Source: an uncultured Eubacteriales bacterium (GTDB lineage Bacteria; Bacillota; Clostridia; Christensenellales; Aristaeellaceae). From it: DNA of 35,598 nt. The stretch lies in NCBI GenBank assembly GCA_902781095.1, contig CACZHW010000026.1:1-35598 (forward strand), given 5' to 3'. A program made the translations under genes and the position numbers. The stretch's first letter is position 1, and every line of letters begins with the position of its first letter. Below, one piece after another: positions 29,285 to 35,598 of this stretch. The notes beneath the pieces were generated by a model. That model was not told the DNA's origin. It saw nothing but the letters and a program-made list of their open reading frames with translations, and ran no database searches.

Positions 29285-30799
29285 TCACTGTACTGATTGG
29301 GCCGCATTAAACAGTTCCAGCAGTTCTCCGCTCCCGGCGCGATGAAGTTCATCCAGGAACGCCTGCCAGTGTGCGTCATCCAGCGGCTGCTCTCCGCTGG
29401 CGAACCGGCCGATTCCTTCATCGACGAGTCTGGCCAGCTCCCGGTTCAGCGTCTCCGCTCTCTCCAGTGCTTTTCCGGACAGCGTATACGGAGCGTTCAC
29501 CAGGATGCTGATTTCATTGACTCGGGCGCTTTCGCCCGCAATCCACCGGTCCTGCGCGCTGTCCACGCCGGACATAAAGGCGGCTGGATACAGACCCGGT
29601 ATCGTCGTCCCGGTGTTCATAAGCGACTCCCTGCGTATCGTTTCGATTGTCCGCGCATCGCTCGTGAGGAATCGCCAAGTGCCGTCAGCATTCCGGATCC
29701 AGTCCTCTTTTTCGATGCCTGCACAGGCCAATACGGCCGCTTCTTCACCGTACAGGGCGTCCACCCAACGAAGGGCAGCGCTGACATCCCTGCACGTGCT
29801 CGTCACGGCAAAGCATCCCGTCCAGACCGGGCCCAGCAGGTCACGCCACATCCGTTTCCCATTACTGGGAATGAGCAGAGCAGTATAGTCCATGACGCTG
29901 CCGACAGGAGCACGCGTCAGCGGGCTGGCGGACACAATCAGGCCGGATACGGTCTGTTCCTGTCTGGATTGACGCGAAGAGGCCGTGCTGTCTTCCAGCG
30001 CTTTCGCTGCATATAATTCGGTAAAAGCTGTTTCCGGAAGAAGGCCTTTCTCTCTCCACTCTGCCAGCATTTCGACAAAGGCCCGGTACTGCGGCAAATC
30101 CGGCGCAAAAGTCAAACTGCCGTCATCCAGTCGCGCGATATTCCAGTCATCGGCCACAATACCAAAGTATGGCAGTAACCAGCGCATTTCCCACACACCG
30201 GTTATATCCGCCGCAATTTCGTCTTTTAATCCGTTCCCGTTCGGGTCATCTTCCGCAAACGCCGCAAGCGTCCGGGTTAAAGCTTCCGTGCTCTCAGGCA
30301 CAGGCAGTCCGAACTTTTCCAGCCAGGCCGCATTGATCCACGCACAAACCTGCCGTTCTTCTGTATTGATTTGCGGTAATGAAGCGATTCTCCCGTCCGG
30401 CAATTCGATAATCTTTCTCCATTCCGGATGCAGAGACAAAAGCCGGGACAGGTTCGGCATTTCGTCATCAATCAGCGGCGCTAAATCGATGAGTGCCCCC
30501 GCATCCATGAGCCGCTGCTCGCGGCTGCGTGTCAGTTCTGCCTTGAAGAGGATATCCGCATCGGTTTCCCCTTTTTCCATGCCATCCAGCATCTTCTGCC
30601 ATTTGGCGCCGTCCGGCTCTTCCCTGCCTTCGACCGTCACGCCCGTGAGTTCCTGCATACGTGCAAAAAAGCGGCTCTCAGCCCATGTGCGGGATACGCT
30701 CTCCGTCTCCGGTCCTACAGCTTTCAGACCGTCCGCAACCGCAGACGCTGCGAATAACCATACCGCTGCAGCCAATGCTGCACTAAACCGATGCTTCAT
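29285..30799 (-). CDS. Extracellular solute-binding protein (family 1), orphan
   Basis: This 504-residue exported solute-binding protein of carbohydrate ABC transporters has a signal peptide in residues 1-22 (ALAAAVWLFAASAVADG). There is no lipobox Cys, which is unusual for a Gram-positive binding protein and implies release or another anchor. The mature part has LDGMEKGETDADILFKAEL, DGRIASLPQINTEE, a calcium-loop-like DDPNGNGLKDEIA and TGCFAVTSTC. No permease or ATPase gene is near. It sits second in the exopolysaccharide operon, directly behind the flippase gene (15 bases), so a role in binding the secreted polymer or its oligosaccharides is likely; this is inference. Confidence 0.85.
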   Translation of the reverse strand: MKHRFSAALAAAVWLFAASAVADGLKAVGPETESVSRTWAESRFFARMQELTGVTVEGREEPDGAKWQKMLDGMEKGETDADILFKAELTRSREQRLMDAGALIDLAPLIDDEMPNLSRLLSLHPEWRKIIELPDGRIASLPQINTEERQVCAWINAAWLEKFGLPVPESTEALTRTLAAFAEDDPNGNGLKDEIAADITGVWEMRWLLPYFGIVADDWNIARLDDGSLTFAPDLPQYRAFVEMLAEWREKGLLPETAFTELYAAKALEDSTASSRQSRQEQTVSGLIVSASPLTRAPVGSVMDYTALLIPSNGKRMWRDLLGPVWTGCFAVTSTCRDVSAALRWVDALYGEEAAVLACAGIEKEDWIRNADGTWRFLTSDARTIETIRRESLMNTGTTIPGLYPAAFMSGVDSAQDRWIAGESARVNEISILVNAPYTLSGKALERAETLNRELARLVDEGIGRFASGEQPLDDAHWQAFLDELHRAGSGELLELFNAAQSVQ

Positions 30800-30814
30800 C
30801 TGCGATCCTCCAGA

Positions 30815-32338
30815 TCAAGATTTTGCCGCCAACCGGCCGCGCACTTTCTGCACTGCGCTTCGAACCAGCGACTTTTCGGATTCATTCATCGCAAAACACC
30901 AGAGGCTGGCGCAATAAACGATTGTATAGGGCGCCGCAAACTGCAGCACACCGCCATAGCCCTTGAACGGATGCAACTGTACCGCGGCATAGCCCAGCGC
31001 AACCGGTACCAGCATTGACGGCAGGATTGAGGCGATGCTCCGCCAGAACCGGATCATATCAAGACCAATCCTGCGGTGATAATAGACGTTCATCACGATG
31101 CCGTTACCGATCAGCAGCGAAATGGCTGTTCCCATCGCACAGCCGAGACCGCCCCAGCGCATGCCCAGCGGAACGGAAACCGCCACATTGCCCGCTGCCA
31201 TGCAGATATAGACCTTTGAGCGGAACTGGTGCATGTTCTTCGCCCTTTGGATTTCAATCCCGAGGTTCTGAATGAGCGGAATCGTCACCGGCCCCATCAG
31301 CATGAGTGCTATGGGAAATGCACCGGCGTACTCCGGTCCGCCCCACGCGAGGATAAAAGCCCGCCCGACAAAAACAAACCCCGTAAGTGCGAGCATCAGC
31401 AGCATGAACTGGATGCGCCCCACACGTGTGAAAAGCTCCGTCAGCTTGCCGTCCCCCTCACCTCTCGCTACAATCCGGTTGATCTGCGGGGTAAAGACGC
31501 CGGAGATTGAGGTGGAAACCGTCATATAATACCGGTGAATCTGGGAACCGACCCCGTAAATCGCCGTCGCAGTCGTTCCGCTGATGATGCCGAGGATGGT
31601 GGTATCGACCGTCCAGTTCACCTGATCGATGATCATGTTGAGGAAAATAAAGAAAGAGAAACCCATCATCTCCCGGAGAAGACCAAGATCAAAATGGCCG
31701 AAGGAGATGCGCATCCCCAGCTTCTTTCTGCAGTACCAGATACTGGAGATATCGGTAACCGCCGAAAGCACGAGGGTGACCACAACCAGCGCCACGGAGC
31801 CAAAGCCCATCAGCAGCAGCGGGAGCATCACGATGGGGTTCAGTACAGTGCGGATCATGCTGATCATCCGCTGAAAGAAAAACCGCTCCCGAACCGTGAT
31901 ATACGAGGTAAACGTGCTTGCCGGAAACGAAACCGCGATGTTGATGACCAGCAACGCCATCAGAATCCGCGCCCGCTCAATCTCTTGTGCCGTAAGCCTG
32001 GCAGCGAAAATATGATGCACGTTGGCTACCAGTACCCCGCCCACCAGCAGACTCATCGCGCCGATGACGAGAAAAATCGTTAGGAACATCCCGTTGATCT
32101 TCGCCGTTCCGTTTTCCCCTTCTCCCGCTTCTGCCCGGGCATAGAAACGCACATAGGCGCTCCCCAGTCCGAAACTCATAAGGCTGAGATTGGAGATAAA
32201 GCCTGCCACCAGGGTATAGAGCCCATATTCGCTCTGCCCCAGCAGCCGAAGCATGACCGGCGTATAGACAAGCGAGATGACCGTCGAAAGAATCGTCTGC
32301 CCGTATGAGAGCAGAACGCCCGCTTTCTTTTGGTCCAT
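30815..32338 (-). CDS. Polysaccharide flippase (Wzx-type, MATE/MOP superfamily)
   Basis: This 507-residue membrane protein of the MOP superfamily has about 14 hydrophobic segments. It opens with GVLLSYGQTILSTVISLVYT and PVMLRLLGQSEYGLYTLV, the family signature for flipping undecaprenyl-linked oligosaccharide repeats to the outer face. It is the first gene of the operon, behind a promoter at 32371-32399. The ATG at 32338 is preceded by GGGAG at five bases; a TTG at 32350 is in frame but less likely. With the polymerase-like gene this makes a Wzx/Wzy pathway. No chain-length regulator or tyrosine kinase gene is present in the operon. Confidence 0.92.
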   Translation of the reverse strand: MDQKKAGVLLSYGQTILSTVISLVYTPVMLRLLGQSEYGLYTLVAGFISNLSLMSFGLGSAYVRFYARAEAGEGENGTAKINGMFLTIFLVIGAMSLLVGGVLVANVHHIFAARLTAQEIERARILMALLVINIAVSFPASTFTSYITVRERFFFQRMISMIRTVLNPIVMLPLLLMGFGSVALVVVTLVLSAVTDISSIWYCRKKLGMRISFGHFDLGLLREMMGFSFFIFLNMIIDQVNWTVDTTILGIISGTTATAIYGVGSQIHRYYMTVSTSISGVFTPQINRIVARGEGDGKLTELFTRVGRIQFMLLMLALTGFVFVGRAFILAWGGPEYAGAFPIALMLMGPVTIPLIQNLGIEIQRAKNMHQFRSKVYICMAAGNVAVSVPLGMRWGGLGCAMGTAISLLIGNGIVMNVYYHRRIGLDMIRFWRSIASILPSMLVPVALGYAAVQLHPFKGYGGVLQFAAPYTIVYCASLWCFAMNESEKSLVRSAVQKVRGRLAAKS

Positions 32339-32370
32339 AATCGCTCCCAAATCATAGTTTTAACTTAATT

Positions 32371-32399
32371 AGTTTACCCTTTTTACGCAATGTTTTCAA
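32371..32399 (-). promoter_or_regulatory. Promoter of the exopolysaccharide operon
   Basis: The minus strand has TTGAAA (32399-32394), a 17-base spacer and TAAACT (32376-32371). A small dyad AACT-TAATT-AGTT lies at its downstream edge. Confidence 0.6.
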
Positions 32400-32436
32400 G
32401 CCCCGGCAAAAAGCCTCGTCATTTCGTCTCTCCCTC

Positions 32437-32465
32437 TTGCAAAATACCCCCGTGGGGTATATAAT
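32437..32465 (+). promoter_or_regulatory. csoR-copA promoter with CsoR operator
   Basis: TTGCAA (32437-32442) and TATAAT (32460-32465) are 17 bases apart. The whole spacer is nearly filled by ATACCCC-CGT-GGGGTAT (32444-32460), a perfect G/C-tract palindrome of the CsoR operator type. Apo-CsoR bound here would block RNA polymerase, and Cu(I) would release it. Confidence 0.88.
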
Positions 32466-32487
32466 CGTAAACAGCGAGGTGAGAGTT

Positions 32488-32817
32488 ATGCAGACAGATC
32501 CCCTTAAAACCCATGCGCCGGAAGAAAACTGCTGCGCCAGCCGTACCAAGCAACGCAGCAGCAAGGAGCAGCAGGATTTGCTCAATCGCCTCTCCCGCAT
32601 TGAGGGGCAGATTCGCGGCATCCAGCGGATGGTTGAAAGCAGCGCTTATTGTCCCGACATCCTGATTCAGGTTTCGGCAGCCAGCGCCGCATTGGCCAGC
32701 TTTTCAAAAGTTCTCCTTTCCAACCATATACGAACCTGTGTGGCGAATGATATCCGGGACGGAAAAGAAGAATCCGTTGAGGAACTGGTCGGCGTTCTCG
32801 GGAAACTGATGAAGTGA
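32488..32817 (+). CDS. csoR: Copper-sensing repressor
   Basis: This 109-residue all-helical CsoR/RcnR-family repressor binds Cu(I). The Cys-His-Cys copper triad is present: Cys in SAYCPDIL, then His and Cys in SNHIRTCVAND. RLSRIEGQIRGIQRMVE is the DNA-contact helix signature. The ATG at 32488 has GAGGTGAGAG upstream; the same frame stays open back into the promoter but has no usable start. It precedes copA by 25 bases and should repress its own operon through the palindrome in the promoter. Two further Cys (ENCCAS) sit in the N-terminal tail. Confidence 0.94.
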   Translation: MQTDPLKTHAPEENCCASRTKQRSSKEQQDLLNRLSRIEGQIRGIQRMVESSAYCPDILIQVSAASAALASFSKVLLSNHIRTCVANDIRDGKEESVEELVGVLGKLMK

Positions 32818-32842
32818 CTGATTGGAGAAGAAGGTATTTCGC

Positions 32843-35356
32843 ATGAAACAGTATACCGTTACCGGCATGAGCTGCGCCGCCTGCAGCGCCAGGGTTGAAA
32901 AGGCCGTCAAGGCTGTTCCCGGCGTAACAGAGTGCTCCGTCAGCCTGCTTACCAATTCAATGGGCGTCGAAGGAACCGCATCCGCGAAGGACATCATATC
33001 CGCCGTGGAGGCTGCCGGCTACGGCGCCGCCGCCAAAGGCGAGCCCGGAGCGGCTGCAGCTGTGCCGGGTGCCCAAGCCGATCTGGAGGACCATGAAACC
33101 CCGCGGCTACTTCGCCGCCTGTTCTCGTCGCTGGGTTTTCTCATCCTTCTCATGTATTTTTCTATGGGCCACTCCATGTTTGGATTCCCTCTCCCGGCGT
33201 TTTTTCACGGCAACCCCATTGCGGTCGGCCTGATTCAGCTTTTGCTGGCTGCGGTGGTCATGCTCGTTAACCACAGGTTTTTTGTAAACGGCTTTAAAGG
33301 GCTGATCCACCGGGCACCCAACATGGATACGCTGGTCGCCCTTGGTTCCTTCGCTTCCTTCATTTGGAGCGTATTCGTACTCTTTGCCATGACGCGCGCG
33401 CATGCGGATGGCAATCAGGCCGCAGTAATGGCGTACAGCATGGATTTCTATTTCGAATCGGCCGCCATGATTCTTGTACTCATCACCGTCGGCAAGATGC
33501 TGGAAGCACGATCCAAAGGCCGTACGACCGATGCGCTGAAAAGTCTCATGCGCTTGTCCCCCAAGACGGCTGTGCTTCTGCGCGACGGCGAGGAGGTCAC
33601 GGTTCCCGTCGGACAAATCCGGCCCGGCGACGTGTTTGTCGTAAAGCCCGGCGAGCAGATTCCTGTCGACGGTATTGTGCTGGAAGGTGTGAGTGCCGTC
33701 AACGAGTCGGCCCTGACCGGCGAAAGTATCCCCGTTGACAAAGCGGCAGGGGATCCCGTAAGCACCGCAACCCTCAACCAGTCCGGTTATCTGCGCTGCC
33801 GGGCGGTCCGTGTCGGAGAAGACACCACCCTCTCCCAGATCGTGCAGATGGTAAGCGATGCCGCCGCGACCAAGGCGCCGATTGCCAAGATTGCAGACCG
33901 CGTCTCCGGCATCTTTGTCCCTGCTGTCATATCGATAGCTGTCGTGACTACCGTCATCTGGCTTCTTGCCGGGCAAAGTGTTGCGTTTGCCCTCGCACGT
34001 GGCATTTCCGTTCTCGTCATCAGCTGTCCCTGTGCGCTCGGGCTCGCGACGCCGGTCGCCATCATGGTCGGAAACGGCCTTGGCGCCAAAAACGGCATCC
34101 TCTTTAAAACTGCTGCAACCCTTGAAAATGCGGGTCACACGGATATCGTCGTTCTCGACAAAACCGGAACCATCACAAGCGGTCAGCCGGTCGTAACCGA
34201 TTTGTATCCCTGCGACGGATTCACGGAAGCATCTTTTCTCGCGCTGGCTGCTGCACTCGAAAACCACAGCGAACACCCGTTGGCCCGCGCTGTTCTCGCC
34301 CTCGCAAATGAGCGTAGCGTCGTTCCCGCTGAGGTGGAAAACTTTCAAGCCCTCCCCGGTAACGGTCTTTCTGCCATGCTGAAGGGAAAGAGGCTCACCG
34401 GCGGCAGCCTCGCTTATATCTCTTCTCTCTGCCCTCTGCCGGAATCTGTTCGCCGCGAGGCGGAAGCCCTTGCCGCTTCCGGCAAAACGCCGATGCTCTT
34501 TTTACAGGATGGCCGGCCGGCCGGTATCATCGCTGTCGCCGATCCGATCAAACCAGACAGTCGAAAGGCGGTTGAGCAACTGAAGGCGCTCGGCATCCGG
34601 GTCGTCATGCTCACCGGAGACAACGAGAAGACTGCAAAGGCCATCGCAGCACAGGCCGGTATCGACGAAGTTGTTGCCGGCGTGCTCCCCGACGGAAAAG
34701 AGCGCGTTATGCGCAAACTCATGCAGGAAGGTAAAGTCGCCATGGTCGGCGACGGCATCAACGACGCTCCTGCCCTCACCCGGGCCGATACCGGTATCGC
34801 AATCGGCGCAGGTACCGATGTCGCTCTGGATGCCGCTGACGTCGTGCTGATGAAGAGCAACCTTCTCGATGTACCCGCAGCCATCCGGCTCAGCCGGGCC
34901 ACTTTGCGCAACATCCGTGAGAATCTCTTCTGGGCTTTTTTCTACAACGTCATTGGCATTCCGCTTGCAGCCGGTGTCTGGTATCCGCTCTTCGGCCTGA
35001 AACTGAACCCGATGTTCGGCGCCGCCGCGATGAGCCTGTCCAGTTTCTGCGTTGTGTCCAACGCGCTCCGGCTCAATTGGTTCCGGCTTTACGATGCTTC
35101 AAAGGATAAACCGGTAAAGCACAAAAAGATAAAGGAGGTTACATCCATGGAAAAGACAATGAGAATTGAAGGTATGATGTGCATGCACTGCGAGGCCACT
35201 GTCAAAAAGGCGCTTGAGGCGCTGGACGGCGTATCCGCTGCAGAAGTCAGCCACGAAAAAGGAACCGCCGTTGTTACCCTTTCCGCTCCGGTTGCGGACG
35301 AAGTCCTTAAGAAAGCTGTGGAAGAAAAGGACTACACCGTTACGTCCATCTCCTGA
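32843..35356 (+). CDS. copA: Cu(I)-exporting P-type ATPase fused to a C-terminal CopZ domain
   Basis: This P1B-type ATPase exports Cu(I) from the cytoplasm, 837 residues. The order is: N-terminal heavy-metal domain with GMSCAAC (residues 8-14); membrane helices; actuator with LTGES (about 290); membrane CPC (SCPCALGLATP, about 395); phosphorylation site DKTGT (about 438); SEHPLA in the nucleotide domain (about 476); GDGINDAPAL (about 635); last helices; then a linker KPVKHKKIKE and a second heavy-metal domain with GMMCMHC. That last domain has the size of a CopZ chaperone and its own ribosome site. The ATG at 32843 has GAAGG eight bases upstream; a TTG at 32822 is less likely. Confidence 0.95.
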   Translation: MKQYTVTGMSCAACSARVEKAVKAVPGVTECSVSLLTNSMGVEGTASAKDIISAVEAAGYGAAAKGEPGAAAAVPGAQADLEDHETPRLLRRLFSSLGFLILLMYFSMGHSMFGFPLPAFFHGNPIAVGLIQLLLAAVVMLVNHRFFVNGFKGLIHRAPNMDTLVALGSFASFIWSVFVLFAMTRAHADGNQAAVMAYSMDFYFESAAMILVLITVGKMLEARSKGRTTDALKSLMRLSPKTAVLLRDGEEVTVPVGQIRPGDVFVVKPGEQIPVDGIVLEGVSAVNESALTGESIPVDKAAGDPVSTATLNQSGYLRCRAVRVGEDTTLSQIVQMVSDAAATKAPIAKIADRVSGIFVPAVISIAVVTTVIWLLAGQSVAFALARGISVLVISCPCALGLATPVAIMVGNGLGAKNGILFKTAATLENAGHTDIVVLDKTGTITSGQPVVTDLYPCDGFTEASFLALAAALENHSEHPLARAVLALANERSVVPAEVENFQALPGNGLSAMLKGKRLTGGSLAYISSLCPLPESVRREAEALAASGKTPMLFLQDGRPAGIIAVADPIKPDSRKAVEQLKALGIRVVMLTGDNEKTAKAIAAQAGIDEVVAGVLPDGKERVMRKLMQEGKVAMVGDGINDAPALTRADTGIAIGAGTDVALDAADVVLMKSNLLDVPAAIRLSRATLRNIRENLFWAFFYNVIGIPLAAGVWYPLFGLKLNPMFGAAAMSLSSFCVVSNALRLNWFRLYDASKDKPVKHKKIKEVTSMEKTMRIEGMMCMHCEATVKKALEALDGVSAAEVSHEKGTAVVTLSAPVADEVLKKAVEEKDYTVTSIS
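35147..35356 (+). CDS. copZ: CopZ-like copper chaperone, possible internal product of copA
   Basis: Inside the copA reading frame, AAAGGAGG (35131-35138) followed by eight bases and ATG (35147) would start a 69-residue protein MEKTMRIEGMMCMHCEATVK and onward. This is exactly the size and plan of CopZ: one beta-alpha-beta-beta-alpha-beta domain with the Cu(I)-binding MxCxxC. It is in frame with copA with no stop codon between, so both a CopA-CopZ fusion and free CopZ can be made. The strong ribosome site suggests the free form is real. The linker before it looks like a recently coding intergenic spacer. Confidence 0.65.
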   Translation: MEKTMRIEGMMCMHCEATVKKALEALDGVSAAEVSHEKGTAVVTLSAPVADEVLKKAVEEKDYTVTSIS

Positions 35357-35417
35357 AAAACGCCCGATCAAATCAATGACGCCTCCAGTATGCTTCGTAC
35401 GCTGCCGGGGGCGTTTT
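35357..35417 (+). terminator. Terminator of the csoR-copA operon
   Basis: AAAACGCCC (35357-35365), directly after the stop, pairs with GGGCGTTTT (35409-35417). A shorter inner hairpin is possible in the long loop. TTTT closes the stem. Confidence 0.6.
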
Positions 35418-35424
35418 ATGACCA

Positions 35425-35487
35425 AAGGGCGGCTGCCCAGCCGCCCTTATTGTGGAAAGAAAAACACCGGTCCGTTTGGACCGGTGT
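35425..35487. repeat. Two tandem perfect hairpins
   Basis: AAGGGCGGCT/AGCCGCCCTT (35425-35448) and ACACCGGTCC/GGACCGGTGT (35464-35487) each have a 10-bp perfect stem and a 4-base loop. Neither is followed by a clear T-tract on the plus strand. Confidence 0.6.
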
Positions 35488-35498
35488 CAGACCATCAA

Positions 35499-35560
35499 AA
35501 ATACCCTTGTTTTCAGAGAAGGAAGCAGGGGTATTTGTTTTACAAAAGCATAGAGGATAA
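35499..35560 (+). repeat. Dispersed terminator-like hairpin repeat, copy 2
   Basis: AAATACCC (35499-35506) pairs with GGGTATTT (35529-35536), followed by GTTTTAC. The arms, the CTTGTTTTC and GAAGCAGGG parts of the loop region and the following TTTTA-AAAAGCA-GAGGATAAAA match the minus strand of 515-600. Both copies lie downstream of a gene in its direction of transcription. Confidence 0.6.
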
Positions 35561-35598
35561 AAAAAGAAGCCTTTACCAGGCGCTTGATGTTTTGTACC

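Noticed and set aside
33107..34348. 413-codon minus-strand frame inside copA
   Set aside because: CopA is unmistakable on the plus strand; the reverse frame has no family features.
1..35598. CRISPR arrays, tRNA, rRNA, prophage or restriction systems
   Set aside because: No regularly spaced repeats, no tRNA- or rRNA-like segments and no phage or defence genes were seen on either strand.

Overview
The window looks like chromosomal DNA of an obligately anaerobic Gram-positive bacterium of the class Clostridia, probably a gut-type Oscillospirales or Christensenellales relative. The basis is an NAD(P)-linked [FeFe] hydrogenase of Hnd type, a hydrogenase-like sensory locus with DRTGG-type proteins, CsoR-controlled copper export, strong GGAGG ribosome sites and TTGACA/TATAAT-type promoters. 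The genus cannot be fixed from the sequence alone. No rRNA, tRNA or CRISPR array was seen.

Layout from left to right. (1) 1-422: the end of an IS3/IS150-group insertion sequence with a doubly frameshifted orfA. (2) 641-3660: pyrimidine salvage, with thymidine kinase, a cytidylate-kinase-like protein and a uracil permease whose leader carries a PyrR-like attenuator. (3) 3662-6064: a LysR regulator divergent from a sodium:neurotransmitter-symporter-family transporter; both promoters can be drawn on one shared, palindromic -35 hexamer. (4) 6242-10570, minus strand: a six-gene operon with a NahK-like sugar kinase, TcdA, a DUF3842 protein, a small acidic coiled-coil protein, an aldo/keto reductase with ferredoxin tail and a flavin-reductase-like protein. 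(5) 10785-13546: nitroreductase, convergent with an endonuclease-IV-like protein that is coupled to a second aldo/keto reductase with ferredoxin tail.

(6) 13627-18621, minus strand: the hndA-ATPase-hndB-hndC-hndD hydrogenase operon, which should couple NAD(P)H and probably ferredoxin to H2. (7) 18788-21989, minus strand, directly upstream: DRTGG protein, RsbW-like ATPase, a HydS-like H-cluster protein, a second DRTGG protein and a PHP phosphoesterase. The H-cluster protein keeps four cluster cysteines but has Ala at the proton-relay position. This is the best candidate in the window for a poorly described signalling system: an H2 or redox sensor feeding a kinase-like/partner-switching module.

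(8) 22161-32338, minus strand: a nine-gene exopolysaccharide operon (flippase, an unexpected orphan solute-binding protein, four glycosyltransferases, an O-antigen-ligase/polymerase-like protein, an initiating sugar-phosphate transferase and a secreted CHAP protein). (9) 32488-35356, plus strand: csoR and copA. A CopZ-like chaperone domain is fused in frame to the C-terminus of CopA and also has its own strong ribosome binding site and ATG, so one reading frame may give both the pump fusion and free CopZ. The last 240 bases hold a run of hairpins, including a copy of a dispersed terminator-like repeat also found at 566-600.
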